A stretch of DNA of 39,879 nt from Vibrio mimicus CAIM 602 (GCF_000338875.1 NZ_AOMO01000039.1:1-39879); one strand, 5' to 3'. Counted from the stretch's first letter, positions 1-10,590 are shown. The notes: generated from the letters alone by a model not told the origin. A program made the numbers and translations.

Positions 1-2124
1 AGTCTGTACTTGAACAGAGCATTGAACCCGAAGTGATGAAGACGATTTCGTCGCACTGGATGAGTTAGAACTTCCACGAGTACACCGAAGAAGATGCGTT
101 AGCCGATGCTGCGCAAGAGCCTGCTTCTGAGCCTGTAGTTGAACAGAGTATTGAACCTGAAAGTGATGAAGCCGATTTCGTCGCACTGGATGAGTTAGAG
201 CTACCAGAGTACACGGAAGAAGATGCATTGGCGGATGCTGCGCAAGAGCCTGCTTCTGAGCCTGTAGTTGAACAGAGCATTGAACCTGAAAGTGATGAAG
301 ACGATTTCGTTGCGCTAGATGAGTTCGAACTGCCAGAGTACACCGAAGAAGATGCGTTGGCGGATGCAGTTCAAGAGCCAACTTCTGAATCTGAACTTGA
401 ACAGAGCATTGAACCTGAAAGTGATGAAGAGGACTTCGTCGCACTGGATGAATCAGAGCTACCCGAGTTCACCGAAGAAGATGCGTTGGCGGATGCTGCG
501 CAAGAGCCTGCTTCGGAGTCTGTACTTGAACAGAGCATTGAACCCGAAAGTGATGAAGACGATTTCGTCGCACTGGATGAGTTAGAACTTCCAGAGTACA
601 CCGAAGAAGATGCGTTAGCCGATGCTGCGCAAGAGCCTGCTTCTGAGCCTGTAGTTGAACAGAGCATTGAACCTGAAAGTGATGAAGCCGATTTCGCTGT
701 GCTGGATGAGTTAGAGCTTCCAGAGTTCACCGAAGAAGATGCGCTGGCGGATGCGGTTCAAGAGCCACGCTTCTGAATCTGAACTTGAACAGAGCATTGA
801 ACCCGAAAGTGATGAAGAAGATTTCGTTGCGCTAGATGAGCTCGAGCTACCCGAGTACACGGAAGAAGATGCGTTAGCCGATGCTGCGCAAGAGCCAGCT
901 TCTGAGTCTGAACTTGAACCGAGTATCGAACCTGAAAGTGATGAAGAAGATTTCGTTGCGCTAGATGAGCTCGAACTGCCAGAGTACACCGAAGAAGAGG
1001 CGTTGGCGGATGCGGTTCAAGAGCCAGCTTCTGAATCTGAACTTGAACAGAGCATAGAACCTGAAAGTGATGAAGCCGATTTCGTCGCACTGGATGAGTT
1101 AGATCTTCCAGAGTACACCGAAGAAGAGGCGTTGGCGGATGCGGTTCAAGAGCCAGCTTCTGAATCTGAACTTGAACCGAGTATCGAACCTGAAAGTGAT
1201 GAAGACGATTTCGTCGCACTGGATGAGTTAGAGCTACCTGAGTATACCGAAGAAGATGCGCTGGCGGATGCATTTCAAGAGCCAGCTTCTGAGTCTGCAC
1301 TTGAACCGAGTATCGAACCTGAAAGTGATGAAGACGATTTCGTCGCACTGGATGAGTTAGAGCTACCAGAGTACACCGAAGAAGATGCGTTGGCTGATGC
1401 TGCTCAAGAATCAGTGCCAGAACAAGCACATGCAAATGAGTTACAAGAGCCACAACCCACGCAGACAGCAGAGCCTGCCGATGTCGCGCAAACTGTCTCG
1501 AAACAAGCATTTGACGAAGAAACACTACAGGATTGGTTGAGTGAGCGACCAGAAAGCGAAGTACCATTTAGCTTTGATCGTCCTCTAGATGCACAGACCA
1601 TCGACAGTGCAGGGATGGACATTGATGCCATGTTGCAAATGGGGGGCGAAGATTGGAATGGCTTCCACCTAACCCCTGATCAACAGGCACAATTGTCTGA
1701 TGATGTCCCGGAAGAAGAACAAGATATTTGGGCAAGTGAAACCCCAGAACCACAGGCGAAACAGGAGAACTGGGGGTCGCAAGATGATTTGCTCGACTTT
1801 GATCCGCAGCGTGATGGTTACATGACGATTGATGAGCTTATGGCTCAGGTTGAATCGGAAGAACAAGTGTTAAATCCGGATGAAGAAGAACTCAAACTGG
1901 ATGTGGGTTTGGATGAGTTCCCAGATGTGATTGGCGATATTCGAGATATTGATGTGGATAGTGGCGCTGAAGCTGCGGGTAAGCTGGATCTTGCTAAAAT
2001 TTACATCGAAATGAACGATGAAAAAGGCGCAATAAAGCTGCTCGAAGAGGCAATTGTTGACGGAGATGATGAGATTCGCCAACAAGCTAAACGGCTCATC
2101 GACGTGCTCAATGGTCGAGTATAA
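1..2124 (+). CDS. hubP: HubP/FimV polar hub protein, C-terminal part (5' truncated by window; frameshifted)
   Basis: This is the C-terminal part of the large FimV/HubP inner-membrane protein that organises the cell pole in Vibrio (chromosome-origin, flagellar and chemotaxis landmarks). The N-terminal LysM and membrane segment lie before the window. What is visible is an array of 43-residue acidic repeats (core FVALDELELPEYTEE), a linker, and the conserved FimV C-terminal domain (LDLAKIYIEMNDEKGAIKLL) ending in a TPR-like helix pair at about 1980-2115. Three single-base indels break the frame. One A is missing near 31 and an extra C at 77 restores the frame; an extra C at 768 moves the rest into another frame. 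Other repeat copies show the expected sequence at each point. A strong terminator follows the stop. Identity is confident from the FimV C-terminus, the acidic repeats and the truA neighbour. Whether the frameshifts are real is doubtful. Confidence 0.9.
93..1383 (+). repeat. Tandem array of ten 129-bp repeats inside hubP
   Basis: The GA(T/G) codon that opens each EDALADA/EEALADA block falls at 93, 222, 351, 480, 609, 738, 868, 997, 1126 and 1255, with a further start at 1384 that soon diverges. The spacing is 129 bp, except one of 130 bp where an extra C is present at 768. A partial unit occupies 1-92. Units differ mainly by silent changes and by small blocks (EPVVEQ, ESELEQ, ESALEP). This suggests the array is homogenised at DNA level by recombination or slippage, so copy number may vary between strains. 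Confidence 0.95.
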
Positions 2125-2134
2125 GCATCCCCTA

Positions 2135-2166
2135 AGAGGCAGCTAAGCTGCCTCTTGCTTTTCATG
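2135..2166 (+). terminator. Rho-independent terminator after hubP
   Basis: A perfect 9-bp stem (AGAGGCAGC / GCTGCCTCT) with a TAA loop starts 10 bases after the hubP stop and is followed by TGCTTTTC. It separates hubP from truA. Confidence 0.85.
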
Positions 2167-2229
2167 TAATTAGAAATTTATTGGCAAACTGTTTATACTG
2201 CCCGCCCCATTTTTATTGAGACAAACAGC

Positions 2230-3024
2230 ATGAGAATCGCGTTAGGTATTGAGTATGACGGTACTCACTACTATGGTTGGCAGCGCCAGAGAGAAGTAAA
2301 AAGTGTTCAAGAAGCATTAGAAAAAGCGCTAAGCAAAATTGCCAACCATCCAGTTGAAGTTCAGTGTGCTGGCCGAACCGATGCAGGTGTACATGGGACT
2401 GGGCAAGTAGTGCACTTTGATACTACCGCTGAGCGTCAGATGGTGGCGTGGACCATGGGGGCAAACGCCAATTTGCCAAAAGATGTTGCAGTACGTTGGG
2501 CAACTGCGGTTCCTGACGATTTTCATGCACGATTCAGTGCTACAGCCAGACGTTATCGCTATGTCATTTATAACCACGTCTATCGCCCTGGTATTTTGAA
2601 TTCTGGCGTCAGCCATTATCACGGTGAGCTGGATGTCGAGAAAATGCAGCAAGCTGGACAATACTTGCTGGGCGAAAATGATTTCACCTCATTTCGTGCT
2701 GTGCATTGCCAGTCTCGTAGTCCCTGGCGCAACATCATGCACCTGAATGTGACGCGTCACGGTCGTTATGTCGTGATTGATATCAAAGCCAATGCGTTTG
2801 TGCATCATATGGTGCGTAATATCACAGGTAGTTTGATTGCAGTTGGTCGTGGTGAACAAAAGCCTGAGTGGATCCAGTGGTTACTTGAGCAGAAGAATCG
2901 CACTTTGGCTGCCGCGACAGCAAAAGCCGAAGGACTTTATCTGGTTGAAGTGGATTACCCAGTACATTTTGCATTGCCAAAAATGCCAATTGGGCCACTT
3001 TTCTTGCCGGATAATTTGAACTAG
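2230..3024 (+). CDS. truA: tRNA pseudouridine(38-40) synthase TruA
   Basis: TruA converts uridines 38-40 in the anticodon arm of many tRNAs to pseudouridine in the cytoplasm. The 264-residue product matches the usual length of about 270. The catalytic Asp lies in the GRTDAGVHG motif near residues 49-57. The N-terminal [12 protein letters not shown] block and the C-terminal [13 protein letters not shown] block are both family signatures. The ATG at 2230 follows a short leader after the hubP terminator, so the gene probably has its own promoter between 2166 and 2230. It leads the truA-accD-folC-dedD-cvpA-purF order known from enterobacteria and vibrios. Nothing unusual is seen. Confidence 0.97.
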   Translation: MRIALGIEYDGTHYYGWQRQREVKSVQEALEKALSKIANHPVEVQCAGRTDAGVHGTGQVVHFDTTAERQMVAWTMGANANLPKDVAVRWATAVPDDFHARFSATARRYRYVIYNHVYRPGILNSGVSHYHGELDVEKMQQAGQYLLGENDFTSFRAVHCQSRSPWRNIMHLNVTRHGRYVVIDIKANAFVHHMVRNITGSLIAVGRGEQKPEWIQWLLEQKNRTLAAATAKAEGLYLVEVDYPVHFALPKMPIGPLFLPDNLN

Positions 3025-3152
3025 TGGGTAGTAATTGACTCAAAAATAAACAATATTGTGCTTTAGCCGAAGAGCAAGAATAGGTACAACCAGTTTTTTG
3101 TCTACAGTTGGCATTTTCTGTGCTTTAATCCACACGCATTTTTGTCGAATTT

Positions 3153-3177
3153 ATCTCTCCTGCTGATGGCGGGAGAT
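3153..3177 (+). promoter_or_regulatory. Imperfect hairpin in the accD leader
   Basis: ATCTCTCCTGC and GGCGGGAGAT can pair around a TGAT loop just upstream of the accD ribosome-binding site (AAAGG near 3185). The 172-bp truA-accD gap holds no ORF that I trust. A role in accD translation control is only a possibility. Confidence 0.3.
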
Positions 3178-3196
3178 TGAAAGTAAAAGGTCTTCC

Positions 3197-4123
3197 ATGA
3201 GTTGGCTCGAAAAAATTTTAGAGAAAAGCAACATTGGTAGTTCACGCAAAGCCTCTATCCCAGAAGGCGTTTGGACTAAGTGTACGTCGTGTGAACAAGT
3301 GCTTTATTACGCAGAACTGGAGCGTAACCTAGAAGTTTGTCCTAAGTGCGATCACCACATGCGTATGAAAGCGCGTCGCCGTCTAGAAACGTTTCTTGAT
3401 CAAGGCGAACGTTTTGAGCTTGGTGAAGAGCTAGAGCCGCAAGACAAACTGAAATTTAAAGATTCTAAGCGTTACAAAGAGCGTATCGTTGCGGCGCAAA
3501 AAGCCAGTGGTGAGAAAGATGCGCTGGTTGTAATGAAAGGTTCAGTGCTGGATGTGCCAGTTGTTGCTTGTGCGTTTGAGTTCTCCTTCATGGGTGGCTC
3601 AATGGGCTCAGTCGTAGGTGCTCGCTTTGTTCGTGCTGTTGAAGCAGCGATTGAACACAACTGTGGTTTGGTTTGTTTCTCTGCCAGTGGCGGTGCTCGT
3701 ATGCAAGAGGCATTGATGTCTCTGATGCAGATGGCGAAAACCAGTGCTGCTCTTGAGCGTTTGTCTGATAAAGGTCTGCCTTTCATTTCGGTTATGACTG
3801 ACCCAACCATGGGTGGTGTATCAGCCAGTTTGGCGATGCTGGGCGACATCAACATTGGTGAGCCTAAAGCGTTGATCGGTTTTGCTGGTCGCCGTGTTAT
3901 TGAGCAAACGGTACGTGAAGATCTACCAGAAGGTTTCCAACGCAGTGAGTTCCTGCTTGAGCATGGTGCAATTGATATGATCGTTGATCGTCGTGATATG
4001 CGCCAACGTGTTTCAAGCTTGCTGGCTAAAATGACTGGCCAAGCCTCTCCGCTAGTGGTTTCTGTGAACGACGCGCCAAATGAAGCGCCTTATGCGGTAC
4101 CAGAAGCCAATAAAAAAGGGTAA
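3197..4123 (+). CDS. accD: Acetyl-CoA carboxylase carboxyltransferase subunit beta
   Basis: AccD pairs with AccA to transfer the carboxyl group from carboxybiotin to acetyl-CoA, giving malonyl-CoA, the first step of fatty-acid synthesis. The 308-residue protein has the N-terminal four-cysteine zinc ribbon (Cys29, Cys32, Cys48, Cys51) that also binds RNA in characterised homologues. It also has the crotonase-like carboxyltransferase core with [15 protein letters not shown] and [12 protein letters not shown]. The ATG at 3197 is preceded by AAAGG and gives the usual MSWLEK start. folC begins 44 bases downstream, as in the conserved accD-folC order. Confidence 0.97.
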   Translation: MSWLEKILEKSNIGSSRKASIPEGVWTKCTSCEQVLYYAELERNLEVCPKCDHHMRMKARRRLETFLDQGERFELGEELEPQDKLKFKDSKRYKERIVAAQKASGEKDALVVMKGSVLDVPVVACAFEFSFMGGSMGSVVGARFVRAVEAAIEHNCGLVCFSASGGARMQEALMSLMQMAKTSAALERLSDKGLPFISVMTDPTMGGVSASLAMLGDINIGEPKALIGFAGRRVIEQTVREDLPEGFQRSEFLLEHGAIDMIVDRRDMRQRVSSLLAKMTGQASPLVVSVNDAPNEAPYAVPEANKKG

Positions 4124-4167
4124 AGTAAGCGCTAACTAAACCAACGGATTCTATGGTTGTACGTTAG

Positions 4168-5432
4168 ATGACTCAAAAGCCTGTTCCTCAAGCCACATCC
4201 CCACTCGCGGTGTGGCTTGATTATTTAGCCCACATACACACTTCAGCAATCGATCTCGCTTAGAACGCGTTCAAGCCGTCGCCCAAAAAGCCAAACTGAC
4301 CAAACCTGCACCAACCGTAATTACGGTTGCGGGCACCAATGGTAAAGGTTCTACCTGTGCATTGATGGAATCTATTTTGCTCCAAGCTGGCTATTCCGTC
4401 GGCGTGTACAGTTCGCCGCATCTTATTCGCTATAACGAACGTGTTCGCATTAACGGCCAAGATCTTCCCGATGAAATGCACACCCAAGCTTTTGCTCATA
4501 TTGAGCACCAACGCGGTGAGGTGAGCTTAAGTTTGTTTGAATTTGGCACGTTAGCTGCACTTTATCTTTTCCAACAACAGAAAGTAGATGTATTGCTACT
4601 GGAAGTGGGACTTGGTGGTCGTCTGGATGCAACCAACGTTGTTGATCATGATGTCAGTGTGATTACCAGCTTAGCTCTTGATCATACCGATTGGCTCGGT
4701 AACGACATTGCTGTCATCGGTTATGAAAAAGCGGGAATCTTCCGCTCAGGTAAACCTGCGATTTGTGGTCAACCTAAGCCACCAGCGACAGTTGCCGCGC
4801 ATGCCGATGATATTGGTGCCAAATTGCATCAGGTCGAAATCCAATTCAATTATGAAAAAACCTCAGAAACGACTTGGCATTGGCGCAGTGGACGTTTTGA
4901 ATTAACCGACTTGCCGATCCCTTCATTGCCTTTACCTAATGCTGCCACGGCACTGATGGCACTGGGTTGTTCAGGGCTGGAAATCAGTGATATTGATATT
5001 GTCGAAGGGCTACGTAATGCGCAATTGGCGGGACGTATGCAGGTGATTAGCCGTGAGCCAACCATAGTGCTGGATGTGGCGCACAATCCACATTCTGCGC
5101 ATTATTTAGTGGGGCAACTCAAGCAACGCTACCCGCATCAAACTATTCATCTGGTGCTGGGGATGCTGCACGATAAGGATATAGCCTCGACAGTTGCAGA
5201 ATTAAAGCCTGTAGTAAGTCACTGGTATGCCGCTTCATTGTCTGGACCACGTGCCGCGACGGCTGAGCAACTTTGCCAGTATTTATCCGCAGGCAACACT
5301 CAATACGCAAATCCGGTTGCGGCATTTGAAGCCGCGTTGACACAAACCTCAGTTCACGATGTCATTGTGGTCGCAGGCTCTTTCCATACCGTAGGTGAAG
5401 TGCTTGAGCATTGGCAGAAGAGAGGAGAGTAA
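4168..5432 (+). CDS. folC: Bifunctional folylpolyglutamate / dihydrofolate synthase (frameshifted near 4258)
   Basis: FolC joins glutamate to dihydropteroate and adds the polyglutamate tail to folates. Translation from the ATG at 4168 gives MTQKPVPQATSPLAVWLDYL, the expected N-terminus, but stops at a TAG at 4261. The ATP-binding VAGTNGKGSTCALM block and the rest of the protein (SSPHLIRYNERVR, LDVAHNPHS) continue in another frame to 5432. The expected IDLGLERV reads GATCTCGGCTTAGAA; here one G is missing (CTCGCTTAG). Restoring it gives 421 residues, close to the 422 of E. coli. I read this as a homopolymer undercall or a very recent mutation rather than a decayed gene, since folC is essential in most bacteria. 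The stop TAA abuts the dedD ATG. Confidence 0.9.
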
Positions 5433-6020
5433 ATGGCCAGTAAATTTCAAAGCCGTTTAGTTGGCACTATAGTGCTGGTGGCGATTGGTGTGATTGTGCT
5501 ACCTGATGTGCTGGATGGTAAAAAAACACATTTTAAAGAAGAGATAGCTAGCATCCCAATCAAACCACAGCCAGAAGGCGAGGTGGAAAAGTTTGAGGTG
5601 CTAGAACCTGAGCAAGATACGATTGCTTTACCTGAAGCGCCAGTTTCCGTAACGCAAACCAATAGCGAATCGTCCAGTGTCTCTCAAGCTAATACTTCTG
5701 AGCCGAAAAGTCCGCAACCTGCGAAAGTGGAACAGAGCGTACCCACAACAGTGACTGAAGTCCCTGAGACGAATGAATACCAAGATTCCGCTTGGATTAT
5801 TCAGTTGATGGCGCTGAAAAATGCCGATAACGCGCGCAGTGTGGTCGCAGATCTGCAGAAGCGTGGTTATCAAGCGCATGTCAAACAAGAAAATGATTTT
5901 ACCCGAGTGATTATTGGTCCCGATGTTTCAAAATCTAAGCTAGAAACTCAACTGCTGGAATTAGAAAAAATTACCGGTGCCAAAGGTCAATTGCTCAAAT
6001 TTAAACCACTAAACCCATAA
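5433..6020 (+). CDS. dedD: DedD, SPOR-domain septal protein
   Basis: DedD is a bitopic inner-membrane cell-division protein that binds denuded septal peptidoglycan through a SPOR domain. The 195-residue product has an N-terminal transmembrane segment (about residues 8-26, VGTIVLVAIGVIVLPDVL). A Pro/Glu/Ser-rich periplasmic linker follows, then a SPOR domain at about 118-192 (SAWIIQLMALKNADNARSVV, GYQAHVKQENDFTRVIIGP). Its ATG directly follows the folC stop with GAGAGGAG upstream, so it is co-transcribed and probably translationally coupled. Confidence 0.92.
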   Translation: MASKFQSRLVGTIVLVAIGVIVLPDVLDGKKTHFKEEIASIPIKPQPEGEVEKFEVLEPEQDTIALPEAPVSVTQTNSESSSVSQANTSEPKSPQPAKVEQSVPTTVTEVPETNEYQDSAWIIQLMALKNADNARSVVADLQKRGYQAHVKQENDFTRVIIGPDVSKSKLETQLLELEKITGAKGQLLKFKPLNP

Positions 6021-6034
6021 GAAAACGTTTGCGT
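6019..6034 (+). promoter_or_regulatory. PurR operator upstream of cvpA-purF
   Basis: AAGAAAACGTTTGCGT is the reverse complement of the PurR consensus form ACGCAAACGTTTTCTT, as found before cvpA-purF in E. coli. It overlaps the dedD stop. A possible -10 (TAAAAT, 6050-6055) lies just downstream, so bound PurR with hypoxanthine or guanine would block the promoter. Confidence 0.85.
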
Positions 6035-6082
6035 CGCGTTTTTTTCTGTTAAAATGCGCGCCAACTTAAGATGTAAGAACTC

Positions 6083-6574
6083 ATGAACTGGTTAGATATT
6101 GTCATTTTAAGTGTGATCGGCTTGTCTGCGCTGATCAGTCTTGTTCGCGGCTTTGCTAAAGAAGCATTGTCTTTAGTGATTTGGTTTGGGGCGTTTTATA
6201 TCGCCTCTGAGTACTACGCCAAACTGGCGGTGTACTTCACCAACATTAAAGACGATATGTTTCGCAACGGAGCAGCCATAGCGGCTCTGTTTGTGGCGAC
6301 TTTAGTGGTGGGTGCTATCGTTAACTACGTGATCGCCCAACTGGTCGAAAAAACAGGATTATCAGGAACCGACAGAATTCTCGGCGTGGTGTTTGGCGCA
6401 TTACGTGGTGTATTGATTGTCGCAGCAGGTCTGTTCTTCATGGATGCGTTTACCGCATTTCCAAACACAGAGTGGTGGAAGAGTTCGCAGTTAGTGCCTG
6501 AATTCAGTCGCATTATTGCTCCGTTCTTTGAACACCTAAAAGCAACATCAAGTTTTCTCTCTGGCGCGATTTAG
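6083..6574 (+). CDS. cvpA: CvpA family membrane protein
   Basis: CvpA is a small inner-membrane protein first named for colicin V production. It is linked to envelope and bile-stress tolerance in enteric bacteria, but its molecular activity is unknown. The 163-residue product has four predicted membrane helices (about 5-22, 28-45, 62-84, 98-120) and the typical MNWLDIVIL start and LVRGFAKEALSLVIW motif. It sits between a PurR operator and purF, so it is expected to be purine-repressed. A short GGCGC / GCGCC hairpin overlaps its stop (6563-6578), before purF. Confidence 0.93.
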   Translation: MNWLDIVILSVIGLSALISLVRGFAKEALSLVIWFGAFYIASEYYAKLAVYFTNIKDDMFRNGAAIAALFVATLVVGAIVNYVIAQLVEKTGLSGTDRILGVVFGALRGVLIVAAGLFFMDAFTAFPNTEWWKSSQLVPEFSRIIAPFFEHLKATSSFLSGAI

Positions 6575-6606
6575 CGCCGGAGACGGTTGAAATCGAGGAT
6601 TAGGAC

Positions 6607-8121
6607 ATGTGTGGTATTGTTGGAATCGTGGGTACAACGCCTGTAAACCAGTCAATTTATGACGCTTTGACTGTATTGCAGCATCGTGGCCAAGATGCCG
6701 CGGGTATTTGTACCATAGAAAGCAATCGTTTTCGTCTGCGTAAGGCAAACGGATTAGTCAGGGATGTCTTTGAAGCGAAACACATGCAACGCCTGCAAGG
6801 TAATGTCGGGATAGGCCATGTGCGTTACCCAACCGCAGGCAGCTCCAGTGCCTCAGAAGCTCAACCTTTCTATGTAAACTCTCCTTTCGGTATCACTCTC
6901 GCTCACAATGGCAACCTGACTAATGCTAACCAAGTGCGCCAGAAGTTGTTCGAAAAAGATCGCCGTCATGTCAATACCACGTCTGATTCTGAAGTGTTGC
7001 TCAATGTGTTGGCACATGAGATCGACACGGTAAAAGGCAATGTGACCGCAGAGGATGTATTCCGTGCCATCAGCAATGTACACCGTACCATTCGCGGTGC
7101 TTACGCGGTTGCGGCAATGATCATCGGTCACGGTATGATTGCGTTTCGTGACCCGCATGGTATCCGCCCGCTGTGTTTAGGTAAGCGCGAAACCAATGGC
7201 CAGCATGAGTATATGGTTGCTTCAGAGTCTGTTGCATTGGATGCGGTGGGCTTTGATTTTGTGCGTGATGTTGCACCAGGTGAAGCGATTTATGTCACTT
7301 TTGATGGTGAACTCTACACCAAGCAATGTGCGGATAACCCAGCACTGAACCCATGTATCTTCGAATTCGTTTACTTTGCGCGTCCAGACTCATTCATCGA
7401 CAAGATTTCGGTGTACAGCGCACGTGTAGAAATGGGCAACCGCTTGGGTGAGCGCATTAAAGCGGACTACAGCGATCTCGATATTGATGTGGTTATTCCA
7501 ATTCCAGAAACTTCGTGTGATATCGCACTGCAAATCGCGCAAGCCATTGATAAACCATACCGCCAAGGTTTCGTGAAAAACCGCTATGTTGGCCGTACCT
7601 TTATCATGCCGGGTCAGCAGCAACGTAAGAAATCCGTACGTCGTAAACTCAATGCCATTCGCTCAGAGTTTAAAGATAAGAACGTACTTTTGGTGGATGA
7701 CTCAATCGTGCGTGGCACGACGTCTGAGCAGATCATCGAGATGGCTCGTGATTCTGGTGCGAAGAAGGTCTACATCGTCTCTGCTGCGCCTGAGATTCGT
7801 TTCCCGAACGTTTATGGCATTGATATGCCAAGTGCGAATGAACTGATTGCTCACGGCCGTGATAATGACGCGATTTGTAAGCAAATTGGTGCTGATGCAC
7901 TGATTTTCCAAACTATCGAAGATCTGGTGGACGCTGTACGCTGTGGCAACCCAGATATCGTGAAGTTTGAAGCATCAGTGTTCAACGGTGAGTACGTGAC
8001 AGGCGATATCGATCAGCAATACTTGGATTTCCTAGAATCGATGCGTAGCGATGATGCAAAATATCAACGTGAAATTCAGCAAGATCTGGCTAACCTAGAG
8101 TTACATAACGAAGGCGCTTAA
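6607..8121 (+). CDS. purF: Amidophosphoribosyltransferase
   Basis: PurF catalyses the committed step of purine synthesis: PRPP plus glutamine to 5-phosphoribosylamine. The 504-residue protein has the Ntn glutaminase domain, with nucleophile Cys2 exposed after Met removal (MCGIVGIVG) and the HRGQDAAG and [12 protein letters not shown] blocks. The C-terminal phosphoribosyltransferase domain carries the PRPP loop [13 protein letters not shown] at about 359-371. Length and motifs are normal. It is co-transcribed with cvpA and ends at a strong terminator. Confidence 0.98.
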   Translation: MCGIVGIVGTTPVNQSIYDALTVLQHRGQDAAGICTIESNRFRLRKANGLVRDVFEAKHMQRLQGNVGIGHVRYPTAGSSSASEAQPFYVNSPFGITLAHNGNLTNANQVRQKLFEKDRRHVNTTSDSEVLLNVLAHEIDTVKGNVTAEDVFRAISNVHRTIRGAYAVAAMIIGHGMIAFRDPHGIRPLCLGKRETNGQHEYMVASESVALDAVGFDFVRDVAPGEAIYVTFDGELYTKQCADNPALNPCIFEFVYFARPDSFIDKISVYSARVEMGNRLGERIKADYSDLDIDVVIPIPETSCDIALQIAQAIDKPYRQGFVKNRYVGRTFIMPGQQQRKKSVRRKLNAIRSEFKDKNVLLVDDSIVRGTTSEQIIEMARDSGAKKVYIVSAAPEIRFPNVYGIDMPSANELIAHGRDNDAICKQIGADALIFQTIEDLVDAVRCGNPDIVKFEASVFNGEYVTGDIDQQYLDFLESMRSDDAKYQREIQQDLANLELHNEGA

Positions 8122-8155
8122 TCGGTCTGTAATGATTGAATAGCTGTCCAGTTAC

Positions 8156-8185
8156 AAAAAGGCTTCCCGAGGGAAGCCTTTTTCG
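8156..8185 (+). terminator. Rho-independent terminator, purF / antiporter (bidirectional)
   Basis: AAAAAGGCTTCCC-GA-GGGAAGCCTTTTT is a perfect inverted repeat flanked by A and T runs. It can terminate purF on the plus strand and the convergent permease gene on the minus strand. Confidence 0.92.
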
Positions 8186-8212
8186 TAGGTGTTATTTCTC
8201 ACTACGCTGTAG

Positions 8213-9538
8213 TTACAGCACCATAGCGGCAATCCAACCGAAGACAATGAGCGGCAGGTTGTAGTGGATAAAGGTTGGCACCACGGTTTCCCAAATATGC
8301 TCGTGTTGACCATCTGCATTGAGGCCAGAGGTTGGGCCTAACGTTGAATCGGAAGCTGGAGAGCCAGCATCACCTAACGCAGCAGCCGTACCGACGAGAG
8401 CAACAGTCGCCATTGGTGAAAAACCAAATGAAAGACAGAGCGGCACATAAATGGTGGCAATGATAGGAATGGTCGAGAAAGAAGAGCCAATCCCCATAGT
8501 GACCAGCAGGCCAACCACTAACATGAGTAGTGCAGCCAGTGCTTTGTTATCCCCAATGCTGGTGGAGAGCGAAGTCACCAGTGTTTCAACGCCACCTGTG
8601 GCTTTCATTACAGCTGCAAAACCGGCCGCAGAAATCATGATAAAGCCAATCATCGCCATCATGTGTACGCCTTTGGTGAACACGTCGTGCGTTTCTTTCC
8701 ACGCAATCACGCCACCAAAAGTGAACACCATAAAGCCTGCAAGTGCACCGATAATCATTGAACCCGTAAACAATTGCACAGCCAGCGCTGCCACAATGCC
8801 AGCTCCGGCAATCGCAATATGCTTTTTATTGATCTGATTGGCTTCTGGATTCACAACCGTTAGTTCAGTTTCTTGGTACTGGCGTGGTTTGCGATAGGTG
8901 AAAAACACCGCTAATAGCAGACCAAAGATCATGCCAATCGCAGGCAGAATCATCGCAGTTGGTACTTGGCTCGCTGTGACGTTTTCCAATCCATTATCAT
9001 GCAGATTTTTCAGCAGAATGTTATTGAGGAAAATACCACCGAAACCGACTGGAAGTACCATGTAAGGGGTGATCAAACCAAAAGTGAGTACACAGGCAAC
9101 CAAGCGGCGGTCAAGTTTGAGCTTAGCAAAGACACCAAGTAGAGGCGGAATCAAAATGGGAATGAACGCGATATGCACTGGAATAACGTTTTGCGATGCC
9201 ATTGCCATTAACAGCAATGAAATCAGCACCAAGTATTTTAGGCCTGTTGAAGCCACATGGCTCTCTTGGCCGTGAATACGGCGGATCACACTTTGCGCTA
9301 GCAAATCGGTAATCCCCGATTTAGAAATAGCAACGGCAAACGTGCCGAGCATCGCGTAACTCAGGGCGATAGTGGCACCGCCACCTAAACCGCTTTCAAA
9401 AGCGGCAACGGTATCATTTAAACTCATGCCTGCGACTAAACCACCGACCACAGCACTGAACGTCAAAGCAACCACGACGTTCACTCGCATCAGGGCTAGC
9501 AGCAGCATGACACAAACGGAAATGACTACTGGATTCAT
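8213..9538 (-). CDS. Na+/H+ antiporter family (NhaC/YuiF-like) permease
   Basis: This 441-residue polytopic inner-membrane protein has about 11-12 hydrophobic segments from end to end. It resembles the NhaC-superfamily group with the Na_H_antiport_2-type N-terminus. Visible family features are [20 protein letters not shown] near residue 50 and, near the C-terminus, [20 protein letters not shown], the polar stretch expected for ion or substrate binding. The substrate cannot be read from sequence: relatives are annotated as Na+/H+ antiporters, but B. subtilis YuiF is reported as an amino-acid transporter. It is convergent with purF, shares its terminator, and lies downstream of rnt on the same strand. 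Confidence 0.8.
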   Translation of the reverse strand: MNPVVISVCVMLLLALMRVNVVVALTFSAVVGGLVAGMSLNDTVAAFESGLGGGATIALSYAMLGTFAVAISKSGITDLLAQSVIRRIHGQESHVASTGLKYLVLISLLLMAMASQNVIPVHIAFIPILIPPLLGVFAKLKLDRRLVACVLTFGLITPYMVLPVGFGGIFLNNILLKNLHDNGLENVTASQVPTAMILPAIGMIFGLLLAVFFTYRKPRQYQETELTVVNPEANQINKKHIAIAGAGIVAALAVQLFTGSMIIGALAGFMVFTFGGVIAWKETHDVFTKGVHMMAMIGFIMISAAGFAAVMKATGGVETLVTSLSTSIGDNKALAALLMLVVGLLVTMGIGSSFSTIPIIATIYVPLCLSFGFSPMATVALVGTAAALGDAGSPASDSTLGPTSGLNADGQHEHIWETVVPTFIHYNLPLIVFGWIAAMVL

Positions 9539-9562
9539 ATTTTATCTCGGGATGTTGTGTGT

Positions 9563-9600
9563 ATACCCTGCCAACCTGAAGTTCCAAGTGGTTTGGGTAT
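9563..9600. repeat. Short palindromic element (candidate dispersed Vibrio repeat)
   Basis: ATACCC(TG)CCAACC at 9563-9576 pairs with GGTTTGGGTAT at 9590-9600 around a loop that includes CTGAAGTTCCAAG. From memory, similar ATACCCAA...CCACTTG palindromes are scattered through Vibrio intergenic regions. It lies between rnt and the permease and could also act as a processing or termination hairpin. Confidence 0.45.
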
Positions 9601-9639
9601 TTGCCTTACTTGTTGAAGTTGCCACGTACGTAACTAACA

Positions 9640-10314
9640 TCAATCCAGTTCGGCGTCATTGTTATTGTCCTCATTATCATTGACCAATGGCCAGCCACCT
9701 AAAGCCTTCCATTGGTTGACAATGGTGCAGAACAGCTCTGCGGTTTTTTGGGTATCGTATAAGGCAGAATGTGCCTCACGATTGTCGAATTCCATCCCTG
9801 CCGTTTTACAAGCTTTCGCAAGCACGGTTTGCCCGAAAGCAAGACCGCTCAGTGTCGCAGTGTCAAAGGTGGCAAAAGGATGGAACGGAACACGTTTTAA
9901 TTTACAACGTTCGCTCGCAGCCATCACAAAACTATGATCAAAATGCGCGTTATGCGCCACTATGATGGCGCGACTGCAGTCTGCGGCTTTTTGTTCTTTG
10001 CGAACCAGTTTGTAAATCTCTTTTAAAGCATGATCTTCAGTGACGGCACCACGTAGCGGGCTGAAAGGGTCATAAATACCCGTAAATTCCAGTGCTGCTT
10101 TTTCAAGGTTAGCGCCTTCAAAAGGCTCGACATGAAAATGGATCGTGCTGGCTGGGTGTAAATTCCCGTTCTCATCCATACTCAGAGTGACGGCACAAAT
10201 TTCAAGAAGAGCATCAGTTTGCGCATTGAATCCTGCGGTTTCTACATCGATAACTACAGGAAAATAGCCACGAAAGCGTTTTTTCAGGGTCAGCGCGTCA
10301 TTTTTATCAGTCAT
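9640..10314 (-). CDS. rnt: Ribonuclease T
   Basis: RNase T is a homodimeric DEDD-family 3'-5' exoribonuclease that trims the 3' ends of tRNA (CCA turnover) and other stable RNAs. The 224-residue protein has the first catalytic pair in [10 protein letters not shown], the middle [10 protein letters not shown] block, and the [14 protein letters not shown] motif with the catalytic His and final Asp. The start at 10314 gives [20 protein letters not shown], in line with the family. The 276-bp gap to motY (10315-10590) should hold divergent promoters for both genes; I see no further ORF there. Confidence 0.96.
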   Translation of the reverse strand: MTDKNDALTLKKRFRGYFPVVIDVETAGFNAQTDALLEICAVTLSMDENGNLHPASTIHFHVEPFEGANLEKAALEFTGIYDPFSPLRGAVTEDHALKEIYKLVRKEQKAADCSRAIIVAHNAHFDHSFVMAASERCKLKRVPFHPFATFDTATLSGLAFGQTVLAKACKTAGMEFDNREAHSALYDTQKTAELFCTIVNQWKALGGWPLVNDNEDNNNDAELD

Positions 10315-10590
10315 GCGGGTTCTAATTCGTGTGATAAGGCAGACATTATTGCAGATTCTTTGCGGGAGAAAAACCTAGCCATCTTAAATCAAGGCAATTA
10401 GTTGCCTGATACGTGGAGAAACGTTAACCCTTTAATGAGAAGCAGCCGTAAGGGGGGAGGAGAGCTAAACTTTGCGATGGTTACCCGTGGCAATATCATG
10501 CTGGCTAGATTTTTGCATCTAATACACCAAGTCTCGCAGGCGGCAAACCATCGCCTGAGCATGCAGTACCAGTAGTGAGAAAAAGTATTT

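Noticed and set aside
93..1383. CRISPR-like array
   Set aside because: The 129-bp (hubP) and 126-bp (rnfC) repeats are contiguous coding repeats without unique spacers, and no cas genes are present.
65..1567. Long minus-strand and alternate-frame ORFs (Ser-rich or Leu/His-rich) across the hubP repeats
   Set aside because: They mirror the acidic repeat codons in other frames, have no ribosome site or family resemblance, and share the 129-bp periodicity.
10441..10590. Sigma-28 promoter for motY
   Set aside because: A TAAA near 10466 is not followed at 15 bases by anything like GCCGATAA.
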